Of a stretch of 64,000 bases of DNA, positions 15,935 through 24,915 are shown piece after piece (the stretch's first letter is position 1; each line of letters begins with the position of its first letter). The DNA is from Litorimonas taeanensis. GTDB lineage: Bacteria; Pseudomonadota; Alphaproteobacteria; Caulobacterales; Maricaulaceae. The position numbers were made by a program, and so were the translations under genes. The notes below the pieces were generated by a model, which was given only the letters and a program-made list of their open reading frames with translations, had not been told where the DNA came from and searched no databases. The DNA is taken from the NCBI RefSeq assembly GCF_003634015.1, contig NZ_RBII01000001.1, forward strand, positions 558,001-622,000. The letters run 5' to 3'.

Positions 15935-17074
15935 ATGACAAATTCTACGAAAATAGATTTTATTTACCTTTCAGAGCAAGACATGATCAAGGCGGGTGTT
16001 GATGATATGCCTGCTTGTGTTGAGGCGATGGATGAAATGTTCAAGCTCTTGCATATTGAAGATTACAGGATGCCTGGGGCGAACAATAATTCTCATGGCG
16101 CGATGATACAGTTCCCTGCGGACTCCCCCCATCCAAACATGCCAAAACCAACCGCAGACCGCCGCCTTATGGCGATGCCGGCCTATCTTGGTGGAAATTT
16201 TGGAACGTCCGGCTGCAAATGGTATGGCTCTAATATTGCTAATCGAGAAAAGGGCTTACCGCGCTCAATCCTGATGTTTACTCTGACGGATACGGATACG
16301 GGCGCACCATTGGCGTTCATGTCAGCGAACCTTTTATCGGCTTATCGTACGGGCGCTGTGCCGGGTGTCGGAGCACGTTACTTAGCCAAGAAAGATTCTC
16401 GCGTCGCGGCTATACTCGGGCCTGGCGTTATGGGTAAAACGACCTTGGCAGCTTTCATCGCGGCTTGTCCAAAAATCGATACGCTGCGTGTCAAAGGTCG
16501 TGGCGCAAAAAGTTTGGCCTTGTTTATTGATTGGGTAAAAGAAACCTACCCACAAATCAAAGATATCACAACGGTCACTTCCGATGAAGAGCTTTGCAGA
16601 GGCGCAGACGTGATCGGCTATTGTAGTTCAGGGCAGGAAGGAGATCCTTCAACTTACCCTATGATTAAACGTGAGTGGCTCTCTCCAGGAGCCTTTATCG
16701 CAGACCCAGCTCTCGCTAATTTTGACGATGATATGAATGCGCCGGAAGTTCGCAAATTTGTTGATAATTACGGTCTTTATGAAGCTTGGTTCGAAGAAGT
16801 TCCTCACCCTGCACATAATATTATCCCGCTCATTGGTATAAAGTTTATGGATATGATTGAAGAAGGAAAAATGAAGCGTAGCGACCTTGAAGATCTCACT
16901 GAAGTTTGCGGTGGCGCGTCACCTGGCCGTCAAAATGACGAGGAAATCATTATGCTCTCTGTTGGCGGCATGCCCGTCGAAGACGTGGCTTGGGGAACTT
17001 ATGTTTACCGCAATGCGATTGAGAAAGGCATTGGCGTGAAACTCAATCTTTGGGACGTGCCAGTTCTTAGATAG
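15935..17074 (+). CDS. Ornithine cyclodeaminase/mu-crystallin family protein (tyramine oxidase subunit B-like)
   Basis: The 379-residue protein has the ornithine cyclodeaminase fold: LMAMPAYLGGNFGTSGCKWY in the N-domain, SANLLSAYRTGAVPGVGARY, then a Rossmann domain with AAILGPGVMGKTTLAAFIA. Family members are NAD(P)-dependent imine reductases, lyases or accessory subunits. Proteins of this subtype, encoded with a RidA-like and a FAD oxidoreductase, are often annotated as tyramine oxidase subunit B; that link is from memory of such clusters. The next gene starts 18 bp downstream. The three genes probably oxidise an amine or amino acid substrate. Confidence 0.75.
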   Translation: MTNSTKIDFIYLSEQDMIKAGVDDMPACVEAMDEMFKLLHIEDYRMPGANNNSHGAMIQFPADSPHPNMPKPTADRRLMAMPAYLGGNFGTSGCKWYGSNIANREKGLPRSILMFTLTDTDTGAPLAFMSANLLSAYRTGAVPGVGARYLAKKDSRVAAILGPGVMGKTTLAAFIAACPKIDTLRVKGRGAKSLALFIDWVKETYPQIKDITTVTSDEELCRGADVIGYCSSGQEGDPSTYPMIKREWLSPGAFIADPALANFDDDMNAPEVRKFVDNYGLYEAWFEEVPHPAHNIIPLIGIKFMDMIEEGKMKRSDLEDLTEVCGGASPGRQNDEEIIMLSVGGMPVEDVAWGTYVYRNAIEKGIGVKLNLWDVPVLR

Positions 17075-17092
17075 GCCAATGAAGGGGTAACC

Positions 17093-17509
17093 ATGAGCGT
17101 TATTAAAAAAGTAAAATCCGGCGCGAAGATGGAAGACATTGTCGGCTATTCTCGCGTAGTTGCCGTCGACAATATGGTCTTCGTGTCAAATACAGCTGGA
17201 CGCGATCCTGAAACCGGCGAGATGCCGGAGAGTTTTAAAGAGCAAGCTGAGAACACGATTGCGACGATAGAACGGTCTTTAAAGGCCGTTGGTTCTTGTC
17301 TTGAAGATATTGTCGCTTATCGGGCTTATGCGCCAAATAGTGATGACTTGAAAGTGGCGGCTGAAGTCTTGGGGGCTACTTTCAGAGGGATTGACCCTTG
17401 CTGTACAATGACGTGCTCTCCTTTGGCCGCGCCTTATTATAAGTTCGAAATGGAAGCGACAGCTATAATCGGTGCGTCGAAACGCACCGTAGAGACAATT
17501 GATATCTAA
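17093..17509 (+). CDS. RidA-family (YjgF/YER057c/UK114) protein
   Basis: At 138 residues it is the normal family length, with VAVDNMVFVSNTAGRD, EQAENTIATIERSLKAVG and YYKFEMEATAII in the expected order. The arginine that defines imine-deaminating RidA proteins (in the PARS-type motif) is not there: this region reads DPCCTMTCSP. It is therefore likely a Rid4-7 type member linked to oxidase partners and not a general enamine/imine deaminase. It lies between the cyclodeaminase-like and FAD oxidoreductase genes and may handle the imine formed by the oxidase. A strong GGGG site precedes the ATG. Confidence 0.85.
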   Translation: MSVIKKVKSGAKMEDIVGYSRVVAVDNMVFVSNTAGRDPETGEMPESFKEQAENTIATIERSLKAVGSCLEDIVAYRAYAPNSDDLKVAAEVLGATFRGIDPCCTMTCSPLAAPYYKFEMEATAIIGASKRTVETIDI

Positions 17510-17526
17510 CGAGACATAAGCATCCT

Positions 17527-18822
17527 ATGGCAACCCCCATTATATCTCCGGTAGAAACGTCAGCTGACTACCCAAATGAAACAACAGTCGTTGTCATTGG
17601 CGGAGGAATTGTGGGGCTAGTCGCTGCCCTCAACTTGGCGGAGCGCGGAGTTCCTGTTGTGGTGTTGGAAAAGGGCCGTATTGCATCCGAGCAATCGTCT
17701 CGAAATTTAGGCTGGATAAGGAAAACTCTTCGTTCAGCCAAAGACATGCCGCTTGCCAAACACGCAGAACAGTTCTGGGCAGAATTACCACAACGTACGG
17801 GTATGAGTGTAGGCTACCGCCAAGCTGGGATTATGTATGTCGCAAAAGATGAGGCGGCCCTTGAACCTTATGAAAGATGGCTTGAGAGCGTAAGTGGATT
17901 GGACATTCCTTCCCGTTTGGTCTCATCTGGTGAAATTAGAAATATGGTTCCAGGGTCTTCGGTTGATTGGGCTGGCGGCCTTTATGATCCCGCAGATGGA
18001 TATGCCGAGCCAACCTTAGCCTCTACGGCCATTGCAAAAGCTGCGCTGGCGAAAGGGGCAATCATCGTTGAGAATTGCGCCGCGCGTATGCTGTCTTTGA
18101 CGGGCGGTAAAGTCTCCGGCGTGATAACCGAGCGCGGTGAAATCAAATGCGATCAAGTGCTATTGGCTGGCGGACTTTGGTCAAGGCGCTTTCTGGCAAA
18201 TCACAAAGTCAAACTCCCAATCTTACAATTACTGGGCTCTGTCTTCCGAACAAAGCCCTTTGATGGGCCCACTGATATTGCTGTGGGAGCATCAAACTTT
18301 TCATTCCGTAAGCGCTCTGACGGCGGCTACACGATCATGCAGCGCGGCGCAATGAACGCGCCTCTAACGCCCGATCATATAAAGTTGGGACTAAAATATA
18401 TTCCGGCTCTCAAAGCAAATAAGGGGCTTGTTCGTCCTGAATTGAACTCTTTCTTCTTTGAAGAATTGGCTTATCCCAACCGCTGGAAAGGCGATAAGAG
18501 GTCACCTTTTGAAATGAAGCGCTCTCAGAACCCGCCCGTTAATCACGGCGTGTTGGAGGAGGCAATGACGAACTTGTGCAAGGCTTGGCCAATTTTTGAG
18601 AAAGCTGAAATCAGCGCGTCATGGGCTGGCTTGATTGATATGACCCCTGATGGCGAACCTGTCATGGACCGCATCGCAGCTCTTCCAGGGTTAACATTGG
18701 CAAGCGGATTTTCAGGCCATGGTTTTGGAACTGCGCCAGCCGCCGGTCAGTTGGCTGCCGATCTCGTCATGAATACCGACCCCTTAGTGGACCCTTCGCC
18801 ATATAAATTTACTCGCTTCTAA
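17527..18822 (+). CDS. FAD-dependent amine/amino acid oxidoreductase, DadA family
   Basis: The 431-residue protein begins with the FAD-binding Rossmann motif VVVIGGGIVGLVAALNLAER at about 21-40 and the DAO-family EQSSRNLGWIR. The C-terminal FAD contact reads LASGFSGHGFGTAPAAGQLA. It belongs to the D-amino-acid dehydrogenase/glycine oxidase superfamily and should oxidise a C-N bond, giving an imine and then an aldehyde or keto acid. With its RidA-like and cyclodeaminase-like partners it forms an operon, and the aldehyde dehydrogenase at 9525 could take its product. The exact substrate (tyramine, tryptamine or another amine) is inference. Confidence 0.85.
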   Translation: MATPIISPVETSADYPNETTVVVIGGGIVGLVAALNLAERGVPVVVLEKGRIASEQSSRNLGWIRKTLRSAKDMPLAKHAEQFWAELPQRTGMSVGYRQAGIMYVAKDEAALEPYERWLESVSGLDIPSRLVSSGEIRNMVPGSSVDWAGGLYDPADGYAEPTLASTAIAKAALAKGAIIVENCAARMLSLTGGKVSGVITERGEIKCDQVLLAGGLWSRRFLANHKVKLPILQLLGSVFRTKPFDGPTDIAVGASNFSFRKRSDGGYTIMQRGAMNAPLTPDHIKLGLKYIPALKANKGLVRPELNSFFFEELAYPNRWKGDKRSPFEMKRSQNPPVNHGVLEEAMTNLCKAWPIFEKAEISASWAGLIDMTPDGEPVMDRIAALPGLTLASGFSGHGFGTAPAAGQLAADLVMNTDPLVDPSPYKFTRF

Positions 18823-18857
18823 GTTTGTCTTTCCTAATTGGAGGATTGTGTATCTTT

Positions 18858-19805
18858 TTAAAGCACACTAGTGAATCTGTTGCGGTATTCATTTGGCGTG
18901 CATTGAAAATGTTTTATAAAAGTACGGTGAAAATGAGCATAGTCCGAAAACCCGCAACTAAAAACAATTTCCTTGACGGTTAGGTTCAATTTATCACTTA
19001 TCAGCCTTTGTGCAAATAAACGTAGTCTTAAAGACCGAATATACTGAATAGCTGTATCTGGTTCAGCTTCGAATATCTTGTTCAAATACCGCACACTAAT
19101 GTTGTGTGAATTGGCGATAATCTCGGCATTGAGGGTTTCGTCTTCGATGTTGTCCTCAATATACCGCCTGATCTTTCTAATGAGAGCTTCGTAATAGTTT
19201 GAGCGCTCCTCATCTTTACTCGAGCTATTTTGAAGGCCCGCACAGAGTGTTGATGCTAAATTATTAAATAGCATCCTATCTTGATTATGGGGAATATCGC
19301 CTAACTGTTTATGTGCCTCTTCTAAAGTCATAGCCGCGATTTGGGCTAAGCCCGTTTGTGTTGAAATAGGACGAAAAGTAATTTTATCCGAGTTTTCCTT
19401 TCCGCGCGTTTCAAACGCGCTGATAGGCATTCGAAATACAAGCATTTCTGCAAAACAATCAAAGTCTAAGATATAAGATTCCCATCCATTTACAACGCAT
19501 ATGTCTGTTTGGGCGAGACCGAACGACTTTCCGCCATAATGGACATCGCATTCTCCCTGACAAATATAAATTATCAGTAAATCAGTTATTTCACTTCGTA
19601 AGATATGCTCATGGGCTCGGATTAATTTATGTGCATCGACAAGAATATGAAACAGCACGTAACTTCCAGAATTTCGCTTTTCAATGTTTAAATCAAACGA
19701 CGTTGGGGCATAGGGTTCAAGAGCAACAATCCAAAAATCATTTTCGACTCTTTTTGACCATTGATCAGTTACTTCGTCTTTCGAATTTAAGGTATTTGAG
19801 TTCAA
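18858..19805 (-). CDS. AraC-family regulator with cupin-like sensor domain
   Basis: A 315-residue protein. The N-terminal beta-rich part (about 30-180) resembles the AraC-binding-like domain PF14525. The C-terminal AraC DNA-binding domain shows two helix-turn-helix units (IANSHNISVRYLNKIFEAEP and IVFSCGFSDYAHFHRTFIKH). It is convergent with the amine-oxidation operon, which it probably controls as similar regulators do for tyramine genes. The start appears to be TTG at 19805 because no in-frame ATG lies before the sensor domain; the exact start is uncertain. It ends 36 bp from the FAD oxidoreductase stop. The trb gene remnant begins 58 bp beyond its start. Confidence 0.82.
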   Translation of the reverse strand: MNSNTLNSKDEVTDQWSKRVENDFWIVALEPYAPTSFDLNIEKRNSGSYVLFHILVDAHKLIRAHEHILRSEITDLLIIYICQGECDVHYGGKSFGLAQTDICVVNGWESYILDFDCFAEMLVFRMPISAFETRGKENSDKITFRPISTQTGLAQIAAMTLEEAHKQLGDIPHNQDRMLFNNLASTLCAGLQNSSSKDEERSNYYEALIRKIRRYIEDNIEDETLNAEIIANSHNISVRYLNKIFEAEPDTAIQYIRSLRLRLFAQRLISDKLNLTVKEIVFSCGFSDYAHFHRTFIKHFQCTPNEYRNRFTSVL

Positions 19806-19863
19806 TGTTAATTGGCCAAGTTATTGTTATTAGGGCTAAAAATACAGCGTCTATAACAAGACG

Positions 19864-20565
19864 ATGAAATGGAAACGTAGCCAATCCAGATTTGGGAAAA
19901 CACCTATACCTGAAACGCCTTATCAACGTGCGGGACAAAAAGAGGACCGCCGATTAGGCCGCGCCAATGCGCGCGGAAACAGATGGTGCTTGGCCTTTTG
20001 CGGCGCAATGGGATTAGCAGCGCTGTCTACAAGCGGTCTGATATATCAAAGCGCGCAAGCGAGTATTGTGCCGTGGGTTGTTGAAGTGGACGAAACGGGC
20101 GCGGTTAAAGCCTCAGGCCCGGCGCAAACAAATTTTAAGCCGTCAGATGCCCAGATTGCGCATCAATTGTCACGCTTCATAACCAATGTCCGGTCCGTCT
20201 CAATTGATCCCGTTGTTCTACGCGATAATTGGCTGAACGCCTATAATTACGCCACGGATCAAGCCGCACTTACGCTGAATAGCTATGCCAATGAGAATGA
20301 CCCTTTCGCGGACATTGGGCAGCGCAGCGTCACAGTGGATGTAACAAGCATCGTGCGTTCCTCAGAGGACAGTTTTGAAGTGCGCTGGCGTGAAAAGTCT
20401 TTCCGTAATGGCGCGCAGCTCAGTGTCCAAACTTATACGGCGAGTCTTTCAATTATTACGAAAGCTCCAACGGACGCAGAGACGCTGCACCGCAATCCGC
20501 TCGGTCTCTATGTCCACGGACTTCACTGGTCAAAAGACCTCAACGCAACAGGAGGCTCCCAATGA
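19864..20565 (+). CDS. trbF: Conjugative transfer protein TrbF (VirB8-like)
   Basis: A 233-residue inner-membrane protein: basic cytosolic N-terminus with PETPYQRAGQ, one membrane helix (about 42-65), and a periplasmic NTF2-like domain ending in NPLGLYVHGLHWSKDL, which is characteristic of TrbF. It is the VirB8-type scaffold of a P-type (trb) type IV secretion system. The stop overlaps the next start by ATGA. In normal trb operons trbB-C-D-E-J-L come before it; here an unrelated AraC gene lies 58 bp upstream, so the operon has lost its front. Confidence 0.9.
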   Translation: MKWKRSQSRFGKTPIPETPYQRAGQKEDRRLGRANARGNRWCLAFCGAMGLAALSTSGLIYQSAQASIVPWVVEVDETGAVKASGPAQTNFKPSDAQIAHQLSRFITNVRSVSIDPVVLRDNWLNAYNYATDQAALTLNSYANENDPFADIGQRSVTVDVTSIVRSSEDSFEVRWREKSFRNGAQLSVQTYTASLSIITKAPTDAETLHRNPLGLYVHGLHWSKDLNATGGSQ

Positions 20566-21615
20566 GACAGCCATCAAACATACCGCGCCAAATGATGACC
20601 GCATCAATTTTGGTTGGCGCTATCAGCCTATCAGGCTGCGCAAGTCTTAAAGGGGCTTGGGGCGACCTTAAATCAGGGAGCGTGACCACACCGGATGAGA
20701 TGTCCAAGGCGCTTTATCTACCTGAACCAACGGAAACATATGACGTCTTTGGCTGAGGCTGAGAGTTATACAGAGCATACAATGCCGACTTTGATTATGA
20801 ACGGTCAAATGAAGCCTATGCCTCTTGATGTGGAGCTCTTTGATAGCGGGCCGTCGCTGTCAGGGTTTCAAGCAGTGAGCTATGCCAATGATGCGGCCAT
20901 CGTGAAGCCAACAACAGACAATTATCTCAACGCTATTCAGCTTTACCCCTATACTCCGGGATCGCTCTATCAGGTCTATACATCGCCAACGCAGATTACA
21001 GATATTGCTCTGGAAAAGGGCGAAGGGCTTATCACAGTCTCAGCAGGCGACACCGAACGCTGGACAGTTGGAGATACGGTTTCGGGGAGCGGCGTGAATG
21101 AGCAGGTTCATATTTTGGTTAAGCCCATGGCGGCCAATCTCTCTACCAATGCTATCATCACTTCGACGCGGCGCACTTATTATTTGGATCTGAAGTCATT
21201 TGCGGACACCTATATGGCGGCGGTCTCTTGGCGCTATCCGCACAACGCTATTCAAAACATTCGCAAAAGCTCACCGAAAACACCCCGCGTGACCAAGGCG
21301 AGTTATGAGCGGGTGGATGCCAAGCTAAGTCCTGATGAACTGCGTTTTGATTATGTAATCAAAGGCGATACGCCGCATTGGCGGCCAACGCGCGTCTTCG
21401 ATGATGGTTCAAAGGTTTTCATTGAGTTTCCTGAAGGGCTAGCCGTATCCGAAGCTCCGCCCTTATTTGTTACAGATAGCAAAGGCAGTATTAGTAAGCT
21501 CGTCAATTACCGCGTTAGAGACGGCTATTACGTTGTTGACCGCTTATTCGACGCCGCTGAATTGCGCCTCGGCGAAAAGAAGCAAACTGTCGTTCGTATC
21601 GAGCGCGCATCATGA
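20562..21615 (+). pseudogene. trbG: Conjugative transfer protein TrbG (VirB9-like), frameshifted near its N-terminus
   Basis: Frame one (20562-20756) encodes an N-terminus with a lipoprotein signal (SILVGAISLSGCASL) and ends at a TGA. Frame two (from an ATG at 20740 to 21615) encodes the rest: NAIQLYPYTPGSLYQVY, ITDIALEKGE, VHILVKP, TYYLDLKS and the C-terminal HWRPTRVFDDGSKVFIEF to VNYRVRDGYYVVDRLF, all typical of TrbG. Neither part alone is a normal TrbG, but together they give the usual length of about 350 residues. A one-base shift around 20735-20756 is therefore likely. A separate small lipoprotein followed by a signal-less TrbG is the alternative. Confidence 0.72.
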
Positions 21616-22868
21616 GTGATACGCCTCCAAACTTAACCATTCGGGCACGGCCTCGCGCTGTGCGCCGCTTTAGCCGCAAGGCGGTATTGGGCGGAGCAGC
21701 AGTCTTAGGCGCCGTGATGTTCAGAGCTTTAGCAATGGCACTTCAATCGCCTGTGCATGATGAGAAAGCGGAAGAGCTGTACAACGTCACCCACAAGCCC
21801 ATGGCTGCGGGGCTCGAATTGCTGCCCAAGACCTATGAAGAAATGAAGCCCACATTAGGGCCGCCTTTGCCGGGTGATCTTGGAGAGGTTTATCTGCCGA
21901 AAGGCCAAACTATTCCAAATCCTCATATAGCCGAAACGGCATTAAATCCGCGACCCCAAAAGCGCGCATTATATAGCGCGCCGCCGCAACCATCATATCA
22001 GCCTGCCACACCTGTTTATAATCCACCGACCCAACAGCCGAAGACCCAGAGCCTATTCTTTAATGTAGGCCGTAAAGCTTTAGGTGGTCAGGTCGAGCAA
22101 TACCAAAGTTCTGGTCCCGTTGATCAACTCAGTCAAAATCTTGGGTTTCCTGCGCCGCAAATGCCGGATTATCCTGGGCTGCCATCAGGGTTTGATTTGA
22201 GCGGCGGACAGAGTGACCCCAATGGTCAAATCGATAAGCAGGCTTTCTTAGAGCGTGATACTGACGGTATTTATAACTCCCACGGCCTCGTATCGCCGCG
22301 CTCGCCCTATCAGGTCATGGCAGGCAACATCATTCCGGCCTCACTGGTCACAGGGCTAAATTCAGACTTGCCGGGCCAGGTCATCGGCCAAGTGACCGAG
22401 AACGTCTATGACACCGTGACAGGACAGCATCTGCTTATCCCGCAAGGCTCTCGGTTGATGGGGCGCTATGATAGTGTCATCGCCTTTGGACAGAGCCGCG
22501 CGCTCGTCGTTTGGACGCGGCTGATACTGCCTAATGGCGATAGCATTCAGCTTGATAATTTGCCGAGCTCAGACAGCCAGGGTTTTGCAGGTCTGAAAGA
22601 CAAGGTCGATAAGCATACGTGGCAATTCATCAAAGGCGCGGCGTTGTCATCTCTACTTTCAATTGGGTCAGAGCTTGCCAGTGATGATGGGGACCGTCTG
22701 ACGCGTGCCTTGCAGAATGCAGGGCAAGACACGGCCAACATTGCCGGGCAGCGGATTATTGACCGTAACCTCAATGTCCAGCCGACACTTAAAGTGCGCC
22801 AAGGCTGGCGGTTTAACGTCATTGTCTCGCGCGACCTTATTCTCAAACCTTACGGAGCAAGACCATGA
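21612..22868 (+). CDS. trbI: Conjugative transfer protein TrbI (VirB10-like)
   Basis: The 418-residue protein has a short cytosolic N-terminus, one membrane helix (about 25-45) and a proline/glutamine-rich periplasmic linker (QPATPVYNPPTQQPKTQ). The C-terminal VirB10/TrbI beta barrel has AGNIIPASLVTGLNSDLPG, IPQGSRLMGRYDS, LILPNGDSIQLDNL and a final VRQGWRFNVIVSRDL. It would span from inner to outer membrane in the transfer channel. It overlaps trbG and the following DUF2274 gene by ATGA, so these genes are translationally coupled. Confidence 0.92.
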   Translation: MSDTPPNLTIRARPRAVRRFSRKAVLGGAAVLGAVMFRALAMALQSPVHDEKAEELYNVTHKPMAAGLELLPKTYEEMKPTLGPPLPGDLGEVYLPKGQTIPNPHIAETALNPRPQKRALYSAPPQPSYQPATPVYNPPTQQPKTQSLFFNVGRKALGGQVEQYQSSGPVDQLSQNLGFPAPQMPDYPGLPSGFDLSGGQSDPNGQIDKQAFLERDTDGIYNSHGLVSPRSPYQVMAGNIIPASLVTGLNSDLPGQVIGQVTENVYDTVTGQHLLIPQGSRLMGRYDSVIAFGQSRALVVWTRLILPNGDSIQLDNLPSSDSQGFAGLKDKVDKHTWQFIKGAALSSLLSIGSELASDDGDRLTRALQNAGQDTANIAGQRIIDRNLNVQPTLKVRQGWRFNVIVSRDLILKPYGARP

Positions 22869-23089
22869 GCCATCCTAAGATCAAATTACAAAAACTTCCC
22901 GATACCAAGCCAACCAAGCACACAATCTCTGTGATGCCGTACTTGGAAGCTGATTTGGAAGCCTACGCCAAAGTTTATGAAAAGGCTTACGGCGAAAAGG
23001 CCGACATAACAGCGCTTATCCCGTCAATGCTCGCCAGTTTTCTGGCCAGTGATGCGGGGTTCAAAAAGGCTAAGCGAGAGCTGGCCTAA
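22865..23089 (+). CDS. DUF2274 domain protein of trb operons
   Basis: The 74-residue protein includes KLPDTKPTKHTISVMPYLEA and IPSMLASFLASDAGFKKAKR, the pattern of DUF2274 proteins that usually follow trbI in alphaproteobacterial conjugative elements. Function unknown. It is coupled to trbI by an ATGA overlap. Confidence 0.85.
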   Translation: MSHPKIKLQKLPDTKPTKHTISVMPYLEADLEAYAKVYEKAYGEKADITALIPSMLASFLASDAGFKKAKRELA

Positions 23090-23121
23090 TTTCCACCACG
23101 TCAAGCACAGGAGAAAACGCT

Positions 23122-23439
23122 ATGGCTACAATCGGAACATTCAAACCGACTGCGACGGGCTTTGAGGGCACGATCGCAACACTCATGACAAACAAGAAGG
23201 TTCGCTTTGTCGCGAATGAAAAGAAGAAAACGGAAAACAGCCCCGACTATTTTGTGAAGTCCGGCCGCTGTGACCTTGGCGTGGCATGGAACGATGTCAC
23301 AGAGCCGCAAGACGATACCGATCCGCTGGAGTATATCAGCGTGAAGCTGGATGGCCCTGAAATGACAAAGCCTATAAATGCGGCATTGTTTCACCGTGAA
23401 GACGGCGCTGACCTTGTTTGGTCTCGCCCAAAGGCATAA
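23122..23439 (+). CDS. DUF736 family protein
   Basis: A 105-residue single-domain protein beginning MATIGTFKPTATGFEGTIAT, with SPDYFVKSGRCDLGVAW and ISVKLDGPEM, the clear DUF736 signature. These small proteins are very common on alphaproteobacterial plasmids and integrative elements; the role is unknown. It supports the view that 19864-24915 is a conjugative-element remnant. Confidence 0.9.
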   Translation: MATIGTFKPTATGFEGTIATLMTNKKVRFVANEKKKTENSPDYFVKSGRCDLGVAWNDVTEPQDDTDPLEYISVKLDGPEMTKPINAALFHREDGADLVWSRPKA

Positions 23440-23511
23440 TCCTGAGAGAAAATAATTGATTTGGTGCGCACTTAAACGAGCACCACACAATGAGGTAATA
23501 GGAGTTAAAGT

Positions 23512-23778
23512 ATGGAACGAGAACTTGAAGGTTTGCCGCAACCAAAAAATCGGCATCGTCCAATCGATAGCCCTTATAAAACTGTAGCTGATGCTGCAGA
23601 GTATTTACGCCTTAATCCACGAACTTTAAACAATATGAGGTCAGCGGGCAGGGGGCCTTGTTTTCACAAGCATGGCCGCAGAGTACTTTATCATATCGAT
23701 GAATTAGCCAAATGGTCAGGTCTTACAAAGAAGACGATGAGGGAGCCTGAGGTAGAAACTCATAATTTGTTCGCATAG
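23512..23778 (+). CDS. AlpA/excisionase-like helix-turn-helix protein
   Basis: The 88-residue protein carries a MerR-like winged-helix motif: TVADAAEYLRLNPRTLNNMR then GPCFHKHGRRVLYHIDELAKW. This is the helix_turn_helix_17/AlpA type found next to island integrases, where it acts as excision factor or regulator. It is convergent with the integrase gene and separated from it by a shared intrinsic terminator. Confidence 0.85.
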   Translation: MERELEGLPQPKNRHRPIDSPYKTVADAAEYLRLNPRTLNNMRSAGRGPCFHKHGRRVLYHIDELAKWSGLTKKTMREPEVETHNLFA

Positions 23779-23809
23779 TTCTTTGACCTCTCAAAACAAA
23801 AATAAAGTT

Positions 23810-23831
23810 GAGCCTTAGGGGGCTCTTTTTT
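23810..23831 (+). terminator. Intrinsic terminator after the AlpA-like gene
   Basis: GAGCC (23810-23814) pairs with GGCTC (23821-23825) across TTAGGG, followed by six T (23826-23831). It ends plus-strand transcription of the trb remnant just at the integrase stop codon. Confidence 0.8.
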
Positions 23832-24915
23832 ATAGAGGCTTTACTGAAGCGAGAGGACTGACTTGTCGTGGTCGATAATCCGCAAAAACTATGGCGGGAT
23901 CCAAATGGGTATAGCGTTTGAGCATTTTCCAGTCTTTGTGTCCTGTTACTAATGCAACTTTTTCAATACTTAACCCTGCTTCGAAAAGGCGACTAGTGGC
24001 TTCGTGACGGAAATCATGAAATCTCAAGTCTACGATGCCCAATTTGTCACGACCACGGCGATAGTATGTACCGATAGTCTTATTGTTGTAAGGAAATATC
24101 CGGCCTGTTGCGCGGGACTCAAATTTTTGCTCTTCGAGAAGAGCCCATGCATCATATCCCGTTAAGCCAAGAAGGGGGACGCGTTGATGGTTTCCGTACT
24201 TGTTCCTAGGGTCCTTTCGGTCCCTTACTATGATGCAGCGAGTTCCGGCATCGAGGTCTTCCCATGTAATACGGCAAATTTCGCTTTGTCGCATACCTGT
24301 AGCAATTGCGAACTTGATAATTCGGGCTATTGGGATGTTTGTGGTGCTGAAATTCTCAAAATATCTTATGAGGCGATCCAATTCTTTCTGGGTTGGTCGT
24401 CTATCTCGTTCATTGCTACGGCCAATTAGGCCTAAGCGTCTCAAAGCGACTCGGGCAAGGTCAACTTCTTGAGTTGTGATTTCAACGCCATGGACTGCAG
24501 CAGCATGAATTATAATGGTATGAATGTAAGAAATATCCGCGGCGAGTGTTGCCGGGCCAGCACCTTCTTTAGCGCGCTTTTGTCCATACTCTAAAATCGT
24601 CGCTCTTTTTAGTCTCGATAGTTTTGTCCTGCCTAAGTTTTTCTTCAGCATTCTCAAGGCAAACTCTTTGGATCGACCTAGGGGTTTGTTGACCTCAATC
24701 ATGTCTGCAATATGCAAGTCTATCAGTTGCCCGAAAGTTGTGAAGCCAGAAACTTTAGGCGCAATAATATTCGTCCCTTGATCTGTTCGTCTGTCCGCTT
24801 CTAGTGACCAAGAGACTGCGTCAGATTTTCTTGAAAAGGTTTTTGACGCATACTGTCCCTTGCGTCTAATCTGTACGCGGTAGTTACCTGATTTGAGTTT
24901 TACTATAGTTGCCAT
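23830..24915 (-). CDS. Tyrosine-type integrase of a dusA-targeting element
   Basis: A complete 361-residue integrase. The N-terminal arm-binding domain (SGNYRVQIRRKGQYASKTF) is followed by a SAM-like core-binding domain and the catalytic domain with Arg (ATGMRQSEICRITWEDL), HDFRHEATSR, VTGHKDW and the nucleophile Tyr in KRYTHLDP. Its start faces dusA, 101 bp away. Integrases that insert at the 5' end of dusA are a known family, and this position fits. The gene looks intact, but most of the transfer genes it would move are missing. The leader contains two TTTGTGTGCA repeats that could be integrase or excisionase sites. Confidence 0.9.
   Translation of the reverse strand: MATIVKLKSGNYRVQIRRKGQYASKTFSRKSDAVSWSLEADRRTDQGTNIIAPKVSGFTTFGQLIDLHIADMIEVNKPLGRSKEFALRMLKKNLGRTKLSRLKRATILEYGQKRAKEGAGPATLAADISYIHTIIIHAAAVHGVEITTQEVDLARVALRRLGLIGRSNERDRRPTQKELDRLIRYFENFSTTNIPIARIIKFAIATGMRQSEICRITWEDLDAGTRCIIVRDRKDPRNKYGNHQRVPLLGLTGYDAWALLEEQKFESRATGRIFPYNNKTIGTYYRRGRDKLGIVDLRFHDFRHEATSRLFEAGLSIEKVALVTGHKDWKMLKRYTHLDPAIVFADYRPRQVSPLASVKPL

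Noticed and set aside
18823-19863. A left attachment site of the dusA element near 19,806-19,863
   Set aside because: No copy of the dusA 5' sequence was seen there; the junction looks like a deletion and not an element end.
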